From contig JAFTUS010000219.1 of NCBI GenBank assembly GCA_017466125.1, forward strand, positions 1-46,637: a stretch of DNA of 46,637 nt, read 5' to 3'. The position numbers and the translations under genes were made by a program. Shown here piece by piece: positions 40,601-46,637 of this stretch; position 1 is the stretch's first letter; every line of letters begins with the position of its first letter. The notes under the pieces were generated by a model. It was not told where the DNA came from and did not search any database. It saw only the letters and a list, made by a program, of their open reading frames with translations. The stretch comes from Lentisphaeria bacterium (GTDB lineage Bacteria; Verrucomicrobiota; Lentisphaeria; Victivallales; Victivallaceae).

Positions 40601-41836
40601 ACCGCCGTGATCGATCCGGAGAAACAGCAGATCCGCTGGCCGTCCGGACGGGAATTTTCCGCCGAAATCCCCCCGCAGGAACTTTATGAAAATGTCATGC
40701 GGCGTTTTGTTGTCAAACGGGATGAACTCAATACGGTCATCGCCGGTTATCCGTGGTTTCTGGACTGGGGGCGTGATACGCTGATCGTTCTGCGCGGGCT
40801 TCTGCAAGATCCTTTCCGGAAAGATGCCGAAGCGATCATCCGCCAGTTCGCCTCATTTGAAGAAAACGGCACGATCCCGAACATCATTCACGGGCGCAGT
40901 GTCGGCAACCGCGATACCTCCGATGCTCCGCTCTATCTTATCATTGCGGCACGGGATTGCATTGCCGCAACCGGAAATGCCAAACTGCTCAAGGCCGACT
41001 GCAACGGACGTACACTGAAAGCGGTTCTGCTCTCCATCGTGGAAAATTATATCAAAGGTACGCCGAATGGTATCAAAATGGATGAAGAAAGCGGCCTTGT
41101 TTTCAGTCCTTCCCACTTTACGTGGATGGATACCAACTACCCCGCCGGAACTCCGCGGCAGGGCTATCCGATCGAAATTCAGTCCCTCTGGTATGCGGCA
41201 CTGGAATTTCTCGGCAAACAGGAGTTGGCGCAAAAGGTTTCAGAAAGCATCGAAAAATACTATTTCACATCCGGCGGATGCGCTTCCGATTGTCTGCACA
41301 GCGCATGGCAGGCTCCTGCCCGGGATGCCGTTGCTGACGACCATATCCGCCCCAATCAGTTGACGGCGATCACTTTCGGTGCCGTCAAAGACAAAGAGAA
41401 ACAGCGGCGTATTCTTGCCGGCTGTGAAGAGTTGATCGTTCCCGGCGGCATCCGCTCACTTGCGGATCGTCCGGTCAACTACCGTCTGCCGGTGGAACAT
41501 CACGGACATTTGCTGAACGACCCCGGTTTCCCCTACAAAGGGATCTACTGCGGCCCCGAAGATACCTCGCGCAAAGTATCGTATCACAACGGGACGGTTT
41601 GGAGTTGGCCCTTTTTCAACTACTGCGAAGCCCTTGTGCGGGTGGGCGGCAAGAGTGAAAAATCCAAAGCACTGGCACTTTTGATGTCCGCCGCCATCTA
41701 CTTTGAAAACGGAGTCATCGGGCAGATGCCCGAAGTCGCTGACGGCAATGCGCCCCACCGTCCCGGCGGCTGTCTGGCACAGGCGTGGAGCGCATCGGAG
41801 TTTTTCCGTGTACTCGACTTCCTTAAAACTACTTAA
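37658..41836 (+). CDS. GH13-GH133 glycogen debranching-type enzyme (two catalytic domains)
   Basis: 1392 residues. After an N-terminal beta domain a GH13 alpha-amylase barrel shows the three catalytic residues D321 (GFRCDAGY), E350 (FLLEGLGG) and D409 (FSETHDNN). The C-terminal (alpha/alpha)6 domain has GYPWFLDWGRDTLIVLRGLL, NGTIPNIIHG and NRDTSDAPLYLI, characteristic of GH133 amylo-alpha-1,6-glucosidase. This is the two-activity layout of the eukaryotic debranching enzyme (4-alpha-glucanotransferase plus alpha-1,6-glucosidase). No signal peptide, so it acts on stored glycogen in the cytoplasm. GGCGTTGT precedes the ATG; the ribosome binding site is weak. Its end overlaps the next gene. Confidence 0.85.
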   Translation: MKQTVFPDKTIFHAGDTVTFRLEGLPDIPGRAVLRTNLGRAELHRTEIIQFTQKNKPILNLDWHDIELERRGDHAEVTLPLLEVGVFEAKCCFIPTASAPLLWPEGDNIRLKVESAVSVTGNTIYSAFVRQFGANRELPHSPQLPENLDELDKNGYVIIPPSGTFRQLKKQLDHIFGTLGCRILQLLPVHPTPVNYGRMGRYGSPFAATDYFNVDPALADFDVKATPMEQFGELIDAVHARDGRIFMDIPVNHTGWASRLQTEHPEYFVRREDGTFESPGAWGIVWADLCKLDYQNKAVHDLMAEVFLFWSRRGVDGFRCDAGYMLPADAWRYIVARVRQEYPDTIFLLEGLGGKLSVQEELLGSAGLNWGYSELFQNYSRDEISRYFPYEEHCSHRYGMLVNFSETHDNNRLAASSQVYARLRFAVAALLCASGGFGFANGAEFFAAEKIDVHGCGGLNWGSEPNLNTLIRKFNILLSDHDAFAPDAAVRLIQCGPGNCIAALRQAVSGRKLLVLLNCDCSSSTEVHWPLHETPRQGRDILENAPLSFREENGCLVLPLPPGGFVCAAFDDYTLPDAAPNREPARVTSQRADAEARKVICFLASETAAGKAVSPGKELLASPETFARKVSGRELPPVTRWREDADPRRLVMLPPKDLLLLESPRRFRAEIRHADRTVSLVHSLRTDDGRHIAFVALKPNNSATEKHFLLEMVSFDENGNCRRSTGKLLQLADGKKRKIRLSLPAAECKDAELRAFAANNTGGISFFPVSWGTLRSKYDAILSGNIDPSCPVDRHTMFTRCRAWINVHGYSQEIDLKSLENFTASPDNRGRWLFRLPAGQGRSIGLEITFSGAVSGDAVRFVFRRLNGNGQAGELDDATPVRLILRPDVEDRINHHVTKAFNGPEHTFPAAVKAFENGFDFAPAERLLRLEFGSGKFHSEPEWHYMTDLPAERYYGMEDKTDLFSPGYFDVNLCGGEEVILTAVIDPEKQQIRWPSGREFSAEIPPQELYENVMRRFVVKRDELNTVIAGYPWFLDWGRDTLIVLRGLLQDPFRKDAEAIIRQFASFEENGTIPNIIHGRSVGNRDTSDAPLYLIIAARDCIAATGNAKLLKADCNGRTLKAVLLSIVENYIKGTPNGIKMDEESGLVFSPSHFTWMDTNYPAGTPRQGYPIEIQSLWYAALEFLGKQELAQKVSESIEKYYFTSGGCASDCLHSAWQAPARDAVADDHIRPNQLTAITFGAVKDKEKQRRILAGCEELIVPGGIRSLADRPVNYRLPVEHHGHLLNDPGFPYKGIYCGPEDTSRKVSYHNGTVWSWPFFNYCEALVRVGGKSEKSKALALLMSAAIYFENGVIGQMPEVADGNAPHRPGGCLAQAWSASEFFRVLDFLKTT

Positions 41837-43331
41837 AGATTGCTGGGTCACAGACGGGAACGGTTCGCCGCTGGCAAAGAAAATGCTCCTTATTGACGGG
41901 GAACGGATCGCTGCGGTCGAAGATCATATCACGGAATCCGCCGCCGATAAGGTGTACCGTTTCAACGGCGCGGTCGCCGCACCCGGCTTTATTGATGCGC
42001 ACGGTCACTCCGAACTCTCCGCCCTCGCCCGCCCCGACTGTTTCAGCAAGATCACGCAGGGAGTTTCCACCGAAATCGTGGGCAACTGCGGGCTGTCGGC
42101 ATTTCCGATCACGGAATACAACAGAGAACATCTTGCCAAACTCTACGAAACGTACGGAGTGGAACTTGCATGGAGCGATTACCTCTCCTACCGCGCAGAA
42201 TTGAAACGCCGCAAGGTGCGGTTGAAACTTCATTCGCTCTGCGGACACAATACACTGCGTGCCGCCGTTGCCGGATATGAACAAAAAGAGTTGTCGCCAC
42301 AGCAGTTTGGCGAAATGGGCAAACTGCTCGATGAGATGCTGCAACAGGGTGCGCCCGGACTCTCCACCGGCTTGCTGTATGTTCCCGGAAAATTTGCCGA
42401 TGAAGATGAAATCATCTTTTTGATGAAACGCCTTGCCGCCTCCGGCAAAATATATGCCACGCATTTGAGAAGTGAAGGCAACAACTTGCTGCAATCGCTC
42501 GAAGAAACGGTTTTCTGCGCAAAAAAAGCACAACTGAAACGCTTGCAGATCAGTCACTTCAAGACTTCAGGCAAAGCGAATTGGCATAAACTGGATGACG
42601 CCTTTGCCCTCTTATCCGACGCCCGCCAAAGCGGAATAGATTTGACGATCGACCGTTATCCCTACACCCGTTCCATGACCCAATTGAGCATCGTTCTGCC
42701 GGGAGAATGGGAGGAGTTGCCCGATACGGTCATTCAGCAGAAATTGTCGGATGCTCAAGCCGCACAAAAAGCGGAAGAACTTCTCCGGGAAAGCGATCGT
42801 CAATGGGATAAAGTTCTTTTGATCCGAACCGCCTCCGCATGGGGAAAATCTGCTCCCGGCAAAAGTATTTCCGCTCTTGCCGATCAGCACCATCTCCCCC
42901 CGGAAACGCTGGTTATTAAACTTCTTCAGGATGATGCCCCCGGTACGACAGCGGCATTTGAGGGGATGAGTCCGGAAAATCTGCAGCGCATCATCGCACA
43001 AGTCTTCTGCTGCTGCGGCAGTGATGAAAATGCCCGCCCGTTTGATGACTCTATCGGCAGAAGTCATCCGCGCGGCTTCGGTGCCCTGCCCCGTTTTCTC
43101 AAAATGCGTCTTGAAGCGGGAGCCGCCATCCCGGATGCGGTTCAGCAATTGACCGGTCTTCCCGCTGCGATATTCCAACTTCGAGACTGCGGAAATTTAT
43201 CCGTCGGCAAATCCGCCGACATTGTAATATTCGACCCCGATGAACTGGATGGATGTGACGATTACGCACAGCCGCACACTCCGGCGACCGGGATCAGACA
43301 ACTTTTTATCAACGGCAGAGAACAATTATGA
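41808..43331 (+). CDS. N-acyl-D-amino-acid deacylase-like amidohydrolase
   Basis: 507 residues of the metal-dependent amidohydrolase fold in the D-aminoacylase group. Motifs seen are GFIDAHGHSE (the H-x-H pair), VGNCGLSAFP (Cys ligand), ATHLRSEGNN, LQISHFKTSG (His) and SHPRGFGALPRFL. The family removes acyl groups from N-acyl-D-amino acids or acts on related cyclic amides. I chose GTG at 41808, with GGAG 7 bases upstream, inside the end of the previous gene (29-base overlap); no ATG is well placed. It overlaps hydF by 4 bases. Substrate unknown. Confidence 0.8.
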   Translation: MYSTSLKLLKDCWVTDGNGSPLAKKMLLIDGERIAAVEDHITESAADKVYRFNGAVAAPGFIDAHGHSELSALARPDCFSKITQGVSTEIVGNCGLSAFPITEYNREHLAKLYETYGVELAWSDYLSYRAELKRRKVRLKLHSLCGHNTLRAAVAGYEQKELSPQQFGEMGKLLDEMLQQGAPGLSTGLLYVPGKFADEDEIIFLMKRLAASGKIYATHLRSEGNNLLQSLEETVFCAKKAQLKRLQISHFKTSGKANWHKLDDAFALLSDARQSGIDLTIDRYPYTRSMTQLSIVLPGEWEELPDTVIQQKLSDAQAAQKAEELLRESDRQWDKVLLIRTASAWGKSAPGKSISALADQHHLPPETLVIKLLQDDAPGTTAAFEGMSPENLQRIIAQVFCCCGSDENARPFDDSIGRSHPRGFGALPRFLKMRLEAGAAIPDAVQQLTGLPAAIFQLRDCGNLSVGKSADIVIFDPDELDGCDDYAQPHTPATGIRQLFINGREQL

Positions 43332-44548
43332 ATAACACCCCAAAATCTTTACGGCTGCAAATCGCTCTTTTCGGGCGTACCAACGCAGGGAAATCCACCT
43401 TTCTGAACCTTGTAACAGGTCAGGACACCGCCATCACCTCCCCCGTTGCGGGAACGACCACCGATATCGTGGAAAAAGCGATGGAACTGCTTCCGTTAGG
43501 TCCGGTTCTCTTTCTTGACACCCCCGGTTTCGGCGATACCACCGAACTGGGGAGCAAGCGCATGGAACGTGCCGGAAAAGTCTTTGACCGTGCCGATGTT
43601 GCCGTACTGCTTCTGACCGCAGACGGCTGGGGTGATGCCGAAGAGATGCTCGTTGCAGAGATCCGGAAACGCAATCTGCCCGCCGTTTGCGTCGTCACGC
43701 AAACCGATATCAGGAAACCGTCGGATGACTTTTTGCAGCTGCTGAAAGAAAAAGGCTTTGAGTCCGTCATCTTTTCCGCTCCCGGCGAAAGAGAAAATGT
43801 GTTGAACTCCTTCAAGGCGGAACTGCTCAAAGTTATTCCGGCAGAACGCCTTATTGACCCGCCTTTGCTGGGCGACCTGATTCCGGCGGGCGGTACGGTT
43901 TTGCTGATCGTCCCGATCGATCTGCAAGCCCCCAAAGGGCGGCTCATTCTGCCGCAGGTACAGGCGATCCGTGATGCTCTCGACCATGAAGCCTCGGTGA
44001 TCGTGGTGCGTGAAAACAACTTTCTGCCCATGCTGGCAAACCTGAAAAATCCGCCCGACCTTGTCGTATGCGATTCACAGATCGTCAAGCGTATGGCAGC
44101 AGAGATCCCGCCGGAGATCCCCTGTACGACGTTCTCCATTCTCTTCGCCCGACTGAAAGGCGATTTGAAAACCCTGACAGAAGGCGCGGCGGCGATCCAA
44201 TCGCTGAAACCCGGCGACAAAGTGCTGATTGCAGAAGCCTGTACTCACCATGCCGCAGATGATGACATCGGACGGGTAAAAATCCCCAATGCTTTACAGA
44301 AGTATGTCGGCGGAACTTTGCAAATCGACGTCTGCGCTGGACGGGATTATCCGGCAAATCTGAAAGAGTATAAACTGATCGTCCATTGCGGCGGCTGTAT
44401 GTTCAACCGGGCGGAGATCCTCTCCCGCCTTCAAGCGGCAAAAGATGCGAACGTACCGATCACCAACTACGGCGTTGCCCTCTCATTTGTCAGCGGAGCA
44501 TTGAAACAAGTGCTGAAACCATTCCCTTCTGTTGAGAAAATCATTTGA
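43328..44548 (+). CDS. hydF: [FeFe] hydrogenase H-cluster maturation GTPase
   Basis: HydF is the scaffold that receives the 2Fe subcluster from HydE/HydG and delivers it to the hydrogenase. The 406 residues match the family. The N-terminal G domain has the P-loop GRTNAGKST, a switch TTT, LDTPGFGD and TQTD. The C-terminal cluster region shows AEACTHH, GRVKIPNALQKY, HCGGCMFN and VPITNYGVALSF, all HydF hallmarks. HydE, HydG and the hydrogenase are not in the window. It is last in the cluster, and the metX promoter overlaps its stop codon. Confidence 0.9.
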   Translation: MNNTPKSLRLQIALFGRTNAGKSTFLNLVTGQDTAITSPVAGTTTDIVEKAMELLPLGPVLFLDTPGFGDTTELGSKRMERAGKVFDRADVAVLLLTADGWGDAEEMLVAEIRKRNLPAVCVVTQTDIRKPSDDFLQLLKEKGFESVIFSAPGERENVLNSFKAELLKVIPAERLIDPPLLGDLIPAGGTVLLIVPIDLQAPKGRLILPQVQAIRDALDHEASVIVVRENNFLPMLANLKNPPDLVVCDSQIVKRMAAEIPPEIPCTTFSILFARLKGDLKTLTEGAAAIQSLKPGDKVLIAEACTHHAADDDIGRVKIPNALQKYVGGTLQIDVCAGRDYPANLKEYKLIVHCGGCMFNRAEILSRLQAAKDANVPITNYGVALSFVSGALKQVLKPFPSVEKII

Positions 44549-44573
44549 CAAGTAAGCATATCTGCTGTATATT
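44545..44573 (+). promoter_or_regulatory. metX-metW promoter
   Basis: TTGACA (44545-44550), 17-base spacer, TATATT (44568-44573). The -35 box overlaps the hydF stop codon TGA (44546-44548). The ATG of metX is 28 bases downstream of the -10. Confidence 0.7.
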
Positions 44574-44601
44574 TATAGAATGACAAATTACAGGAGAATT
44601 T

Positions 44602-45723
44602 ATGCTATTGGTCGAACCGAAAAATTTTCAACTTCAGGAGCCGTTGGAACTTGATTGCGGACGTGTGCTGAAACAGGTCAATATCCGCTACGAAACGGCA
44701 GGGACGCTTGCGCCTGATAAATCCAATGCCATTCTGATCGAACATGCCCTCTCCGGCGATGCCCATGTTTGCGGCCGCCATGCAGAAAGCGACCCCAAGC
44801 CGGGTTGGTGGGATGAGGTGATCGGTCCCGGCAAATACATCGACACCGACAAATATTTTGTTATTTGCAGCAATGTCATCGGCGGGTGTTCGGGTTCGAC
44901 CGGCCCCCGTTCAGTCGATCCGGACACCGGCAATCCTTACAACATGGATTTTCCGGTCATCACCATCCGTGATATGGTCCGGGCGCAGAAACGCCTTATC
45001 GACCATTTGGGCATCAACAAACTTTTGAGCGTGATCGGCGGTTCCATGGGCGGAATGCAGGCGATGGAGTGGGCGATCAATTATCCGGAGAGTGTGGATT
45101 GCATTATCCCGATCGCCACGACCAGTCAGTTGACCAGTCAGAATATCGCATTTGACTGGGTGGGGCGTGAGGCGATTCAGGGCGACCCCAACTGGAACAA
45201 GGGCAATTATTCCGCCGATCACATTCCCCAGAAAGGGCTTGCAACAGCGCGGATGCTTGCGCACATCACCTATCTTTCCGACGAATCCATGAGCCGGAAG
45301 TTCGGCAGAGAGTTGCAAGATGCTGACTCTTACCGTTTTGCGTTCAACCGTGACTTTGCAGTGGAAAGTTATCTGGAATATCAGGGACGCCGTTTCGTGG
45401 AACGTTTTGATGCAAACAGTTATTGCTATATCACCCGTGCGACCGATTACTTTGACCTTGCCAGCCGTTGCGGTGGTGATCTTGCCAAAGCGTTTGAACC
45501 GGTCAAGTCGGCATTTCTGGTAGTATCGTTCAGCAGTGACTGGCTCTTTCCGACGGAAGAATCCATTAAAATCGTCCGTGCGCTGTTGAAAAACCGTGTA
45601 AACGTGACTTTCTGTGAAATCGAATCCAGTTACGGTCACGATGCCTTTTTGCTTGAAGTCGAAACACTGGGAACCATGATCCGTGATTTCCTCCGTAACC
45701 GTCAGAAGGTGAGTAATGATTGA
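44602..45723 (+). CDS. metX: homoserine O-acetyltransferase
   Basis: MetX activates homoserine with an acyl-CoA in methionine synthesis; it is an alpha/beta-hydrolase-fold enzyme. The 373 residues match the family. The nucleophile is S148 in GGSMGGMQAMEW, with D313 (FSSDWLFP) and H346 (YGHDAFLLE) completing the triad. NVIGGCSGSTGP and ALSGDAHVCG are conserved. Acetyl versus succinyl specificity cannot be read from the sequence alone. AGGAG precedes the ATG by 7 bases. metW overlaps by 8 bases. Confidence 0.95.
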   Translation: MLLVEPKNFQLQEPLELDCGRVLKQVNIRYETAGTLAPDKSNAILIEHALSGDAHVCGRHAESDPKPGWWDEVIGPGKYIDTDKYFVICSNVIGGCSGSTGPRSVDPDTGNPYNMDFPVITIRDMVRAQKRLIDHLGINKLLSVIGGSMGGMQAMEWAINYPESVDCIIPIATTSQLTSQNIAFDWVGREAIQGDPNWNKGNYSADHIPQKGLATARMLAHITYLSDESMSRKFGRELQDADSYRFAFNRDFAVESYLEYQGRRFVERFDANSYCYITRATDYFDLASRCGGDLAKAFEPVKSAFLVVSFSSDWLFPTEESIKIVRALLKNRVNVTFCEIESSYGHDAFLLEVETLGTMIRDFLRNRQKVSND

Positions 45724-46336
45724 ACAACTTTACGTGGATTTGGATCTCCGTCCGGACTTGGAGATCATCGCCAATCTGGTCAAGCCCGGAGAACGGGTGC
45801 TTGACCTCGGCTGCGGAGACGGTTCCTTTCTGAAAATGCTCAAAGAAAAGCATGGAGCAGAAGTTCTCGGCATGGAACTTTCGCAGGAGGCGATCATCCA
45901 ATGTATCGCCAACGGAGTACCTGTTGTTCAGAGCAATCTGGAAAACGATCTGGACTTTGCCGGGGACGGTGATTTTGACTGGGTCATTGTTTCCCAAACC
46001 TTGCAGGAGATGCGCCGTCCGGATGTGATTTTGCAGCGGATCGTAAGGGTCGGCAAACGTGCCGCCGTAAGTTTCATCAACTTCGGTCACATCGCCTGCC
46101 GTCTGCAGCTGCTGACAACGGGCAGGATGCCCCGCAACAAACACATGCCTTATGAATGGTTTGACACGCCGAACATCCACTTCGGAACTCTGCGGGACTT
46201 CCGTTTTCTCTGTCAGGAACTCGGCATTTCCATTGTACGCGCCACGCCGGTCGGTCAGCATTTTCCGTTACTGACCAATCTGCTGCCCAACCTCTTTGCG
46301 GTGGGATGTGTATTTGTCATTGAAAAAAAATCGTAA
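45716..46336 (+). CDS. metW: methionine biosynthesis protein MetW
   Basis: 206 residues with a class I methyltransferase fold: motif I VLDLGCGDGSF (residues 28-38), VLGMELSQEAI, DFDWVIVSQTLQEMRRP and the family end NLFAVGCVFVIEKK. In many bacteria MetW partners MetX and is needed for full activity. The overlap of 8 bases with metX indicates translational coupling. A damaged copy of this gene lies at 3521-3856. Confidence 0.9.
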   Translation: MIEQLYVDLDLRPDLEIIANLVKPGERVLDLGCGDGSFLKMLKEKHGAEVLGMELSQEAIIQCIANGVPVVQSNLENDLDFAGDGDFDWVIVSQTLQEMRRPDVILQRIVRVGKRAAVSFINFGHIACRLQLLTTGRMPRNKHMPYEWFDTPNIHFGTLRDFRFLCQELGISIVRATPVGQHFPLLTNLLPNLFAVGCVFVIEKKS

Positions 46337-46407
46337 GGCATCCCGGAAGATTTTACCGGTGACCGTACCAATTATGGAATATCTGTGTAATTTTTTTGAT
46401 TTTACGC

Positions 46408-46435
46408 TTGACTTTTCAGTTTAGCATGGTATATT
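46408..46435 (+). promoter_or_regulatory. tRNA-Asn promoter
   Basis: TTGACT (46408-46413), 16-base spacer, TATATT (46430-46435), 16 bases before the tRNA 5' end. Confidence 0.65.
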
Positions 46436-46451
46436 AGGGATATTGAAACGC

Positions 46452-46526
46452 TCCGGCATAGCTCAGCGGTAGAGTAGGTGGCTGTTAACCACTTGGTCCT
46501 TGGTTCGAATCCAAGTGCCGGAGCCA
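46452..46526 (+). tRNA. tRNA-Asn (anticodon GTT)
   Basis: 75 nt including an encoded CCA end. Acceptor TCCGGCA/TGCCGGA with discriminator G, D-arm GCTC...GAGT, anticodon stem GGTGG/CCACT around loop CTGTTAA, and T-arm CTTGG-TTCGAAT-CCAAG. The anticodon GTT reads AAC and AAT. Confidence 0.97.
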
Positions 46527-46568
46527 TTTTTATTGCTTGCAAGAAAAATGGATACAAACGCAGGATTC

Positions 46569-46598
46569 GCGGGATTGAGAAATCAATCCCGCTTTTTT
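46569..46598 (+). terminator. intrinsic terminator after tRNA-Asn
   Basis: GCGGGATTG (46569-46577) pairs perfectly with CAATCCCGC (46584-46592) with a 6-nt loop, followed by TTTTTT. Confidence 0.9.
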
Positions 46599-46611
46599 GT
46601 ATCACAAAAAA

Positions 46612-46636
46612 GAACCTTACCCCGCAGGGGTGGTTC
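46612..46636. repeat. palindromic hairpin at window edge
   Basis: GAACC (46612-46616) and GGTTC (46632-46636) enclose CCCC (46620-46623) and GGGG (46627-46630) with a gca loop. It lies after the tRNA terminator and is cut by the window end, so its full extent is unknown. Confidence 0.4.
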
Positions 46637-46637
46637 G

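Noticed and set aside
46452..46526. tRNA-Asn as an integration site for a mobile element
   Set aside because: No integrase and no second copy of the tRNA 3' end was seen; the window ends 111 bases later.
46402..46605. Minus-strand open frame of 67 codons across the tRNA
   Set aside because: It contains the antisense translation of tRNA-Asn (FEPRTKWLTATYSTAELC), a well-known artefact.

Overview
The window most likely comes from a member of the Lentisphaerota (Victivallales-like, possibly gut-associated). The basis is indirect: a short pseudopilin with the [20 protein letters not shown] leader and a C-terminal H-x-DG-like segment placed beside a glycoside hydrolase, several sugar and uronate utilisation genes with their own regulators, Flp-type pilins and a secreted coiled-coil/TPR giant. 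No ribosomal RNA or ribosomal protein gene is present to confirm this, so the assignment is an inference. The DNA looks chromosomal. I see no phage, plasmid, transposase or CRISPR genes.

Layout. 1-513: the 3' end of an unidentified gene and an AT-rich gap with tandem TTGTNRATAA repeats beside mnmG. 514-3311: mnmG overlapping an orphan OppC-type permease. 3347-9873: a carbohydrate island with two copies of a ~130-bp promoter region. One copy precedes a decayed metX-metW fragment and an enolase-superfamily gene. The other precedes a pseudopilin, a clan GH-A-like glycosidase and a GntR/LacI-type regulator. 9930-13454: a small secreted repeat protein, a GH78-like rhamnosidase and a divergent AraC regulator. 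13553-15642: serC and a Ca2+/Na+ antiporter. 15719-18786: a ROK regulator, a mannonate-oxidoreductase-like SDR and uxuA, ending in a strong bidirectional terminator. 18847-20308: thiC under a TPP riboswitch. 20360-26050: prmA, a degenerate CobS-like membrane protein, a Nif11-like small protein, a SirB1-like protein overlapping a DnaQ-like exonuclease, folD and an FkbM methyltransferase. 26053-30506: on the minus strand, an FAD-dependent oxidoreductase, a hairpin-rich repeat element, two Flp-type pilins, panD, a membrane protein and a CorA homologue. 30922-44548: a tight seven-gene plus-strand cluster (hflX, coiled-coil/TPR protein, DUF308 protein, nadA, GH13-GH133 debranching enzyme, D-aminoacylase-like amidohydrolase, hydF). 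44602-46598: metX-metW, then tRNA-Asn with its own promoter and a terminator.

How it works together. The genes suggest a glycan- and uronate-consuming anaerobe. It would use secreted or surface glycosidases, the mannonate branch of hexuronate catabolism, a glycogen-debranching enzyme and, from hydF, an [FeFe] hydrogenase encoded elsewhere. Biosynthetic genes for thiamine, pantothenate, NAD, folate-linked C1 metabolism, serine and methionine are scattered among them. The points most worth a second look are the internally deleted metX-metW copy at 3501-3856, the duplicated promoter region, the multi-hairpin element at 27812-28068 with a partial copy at 9930-9984, and the structured 30579-30712 intergenic element with competing pairings.
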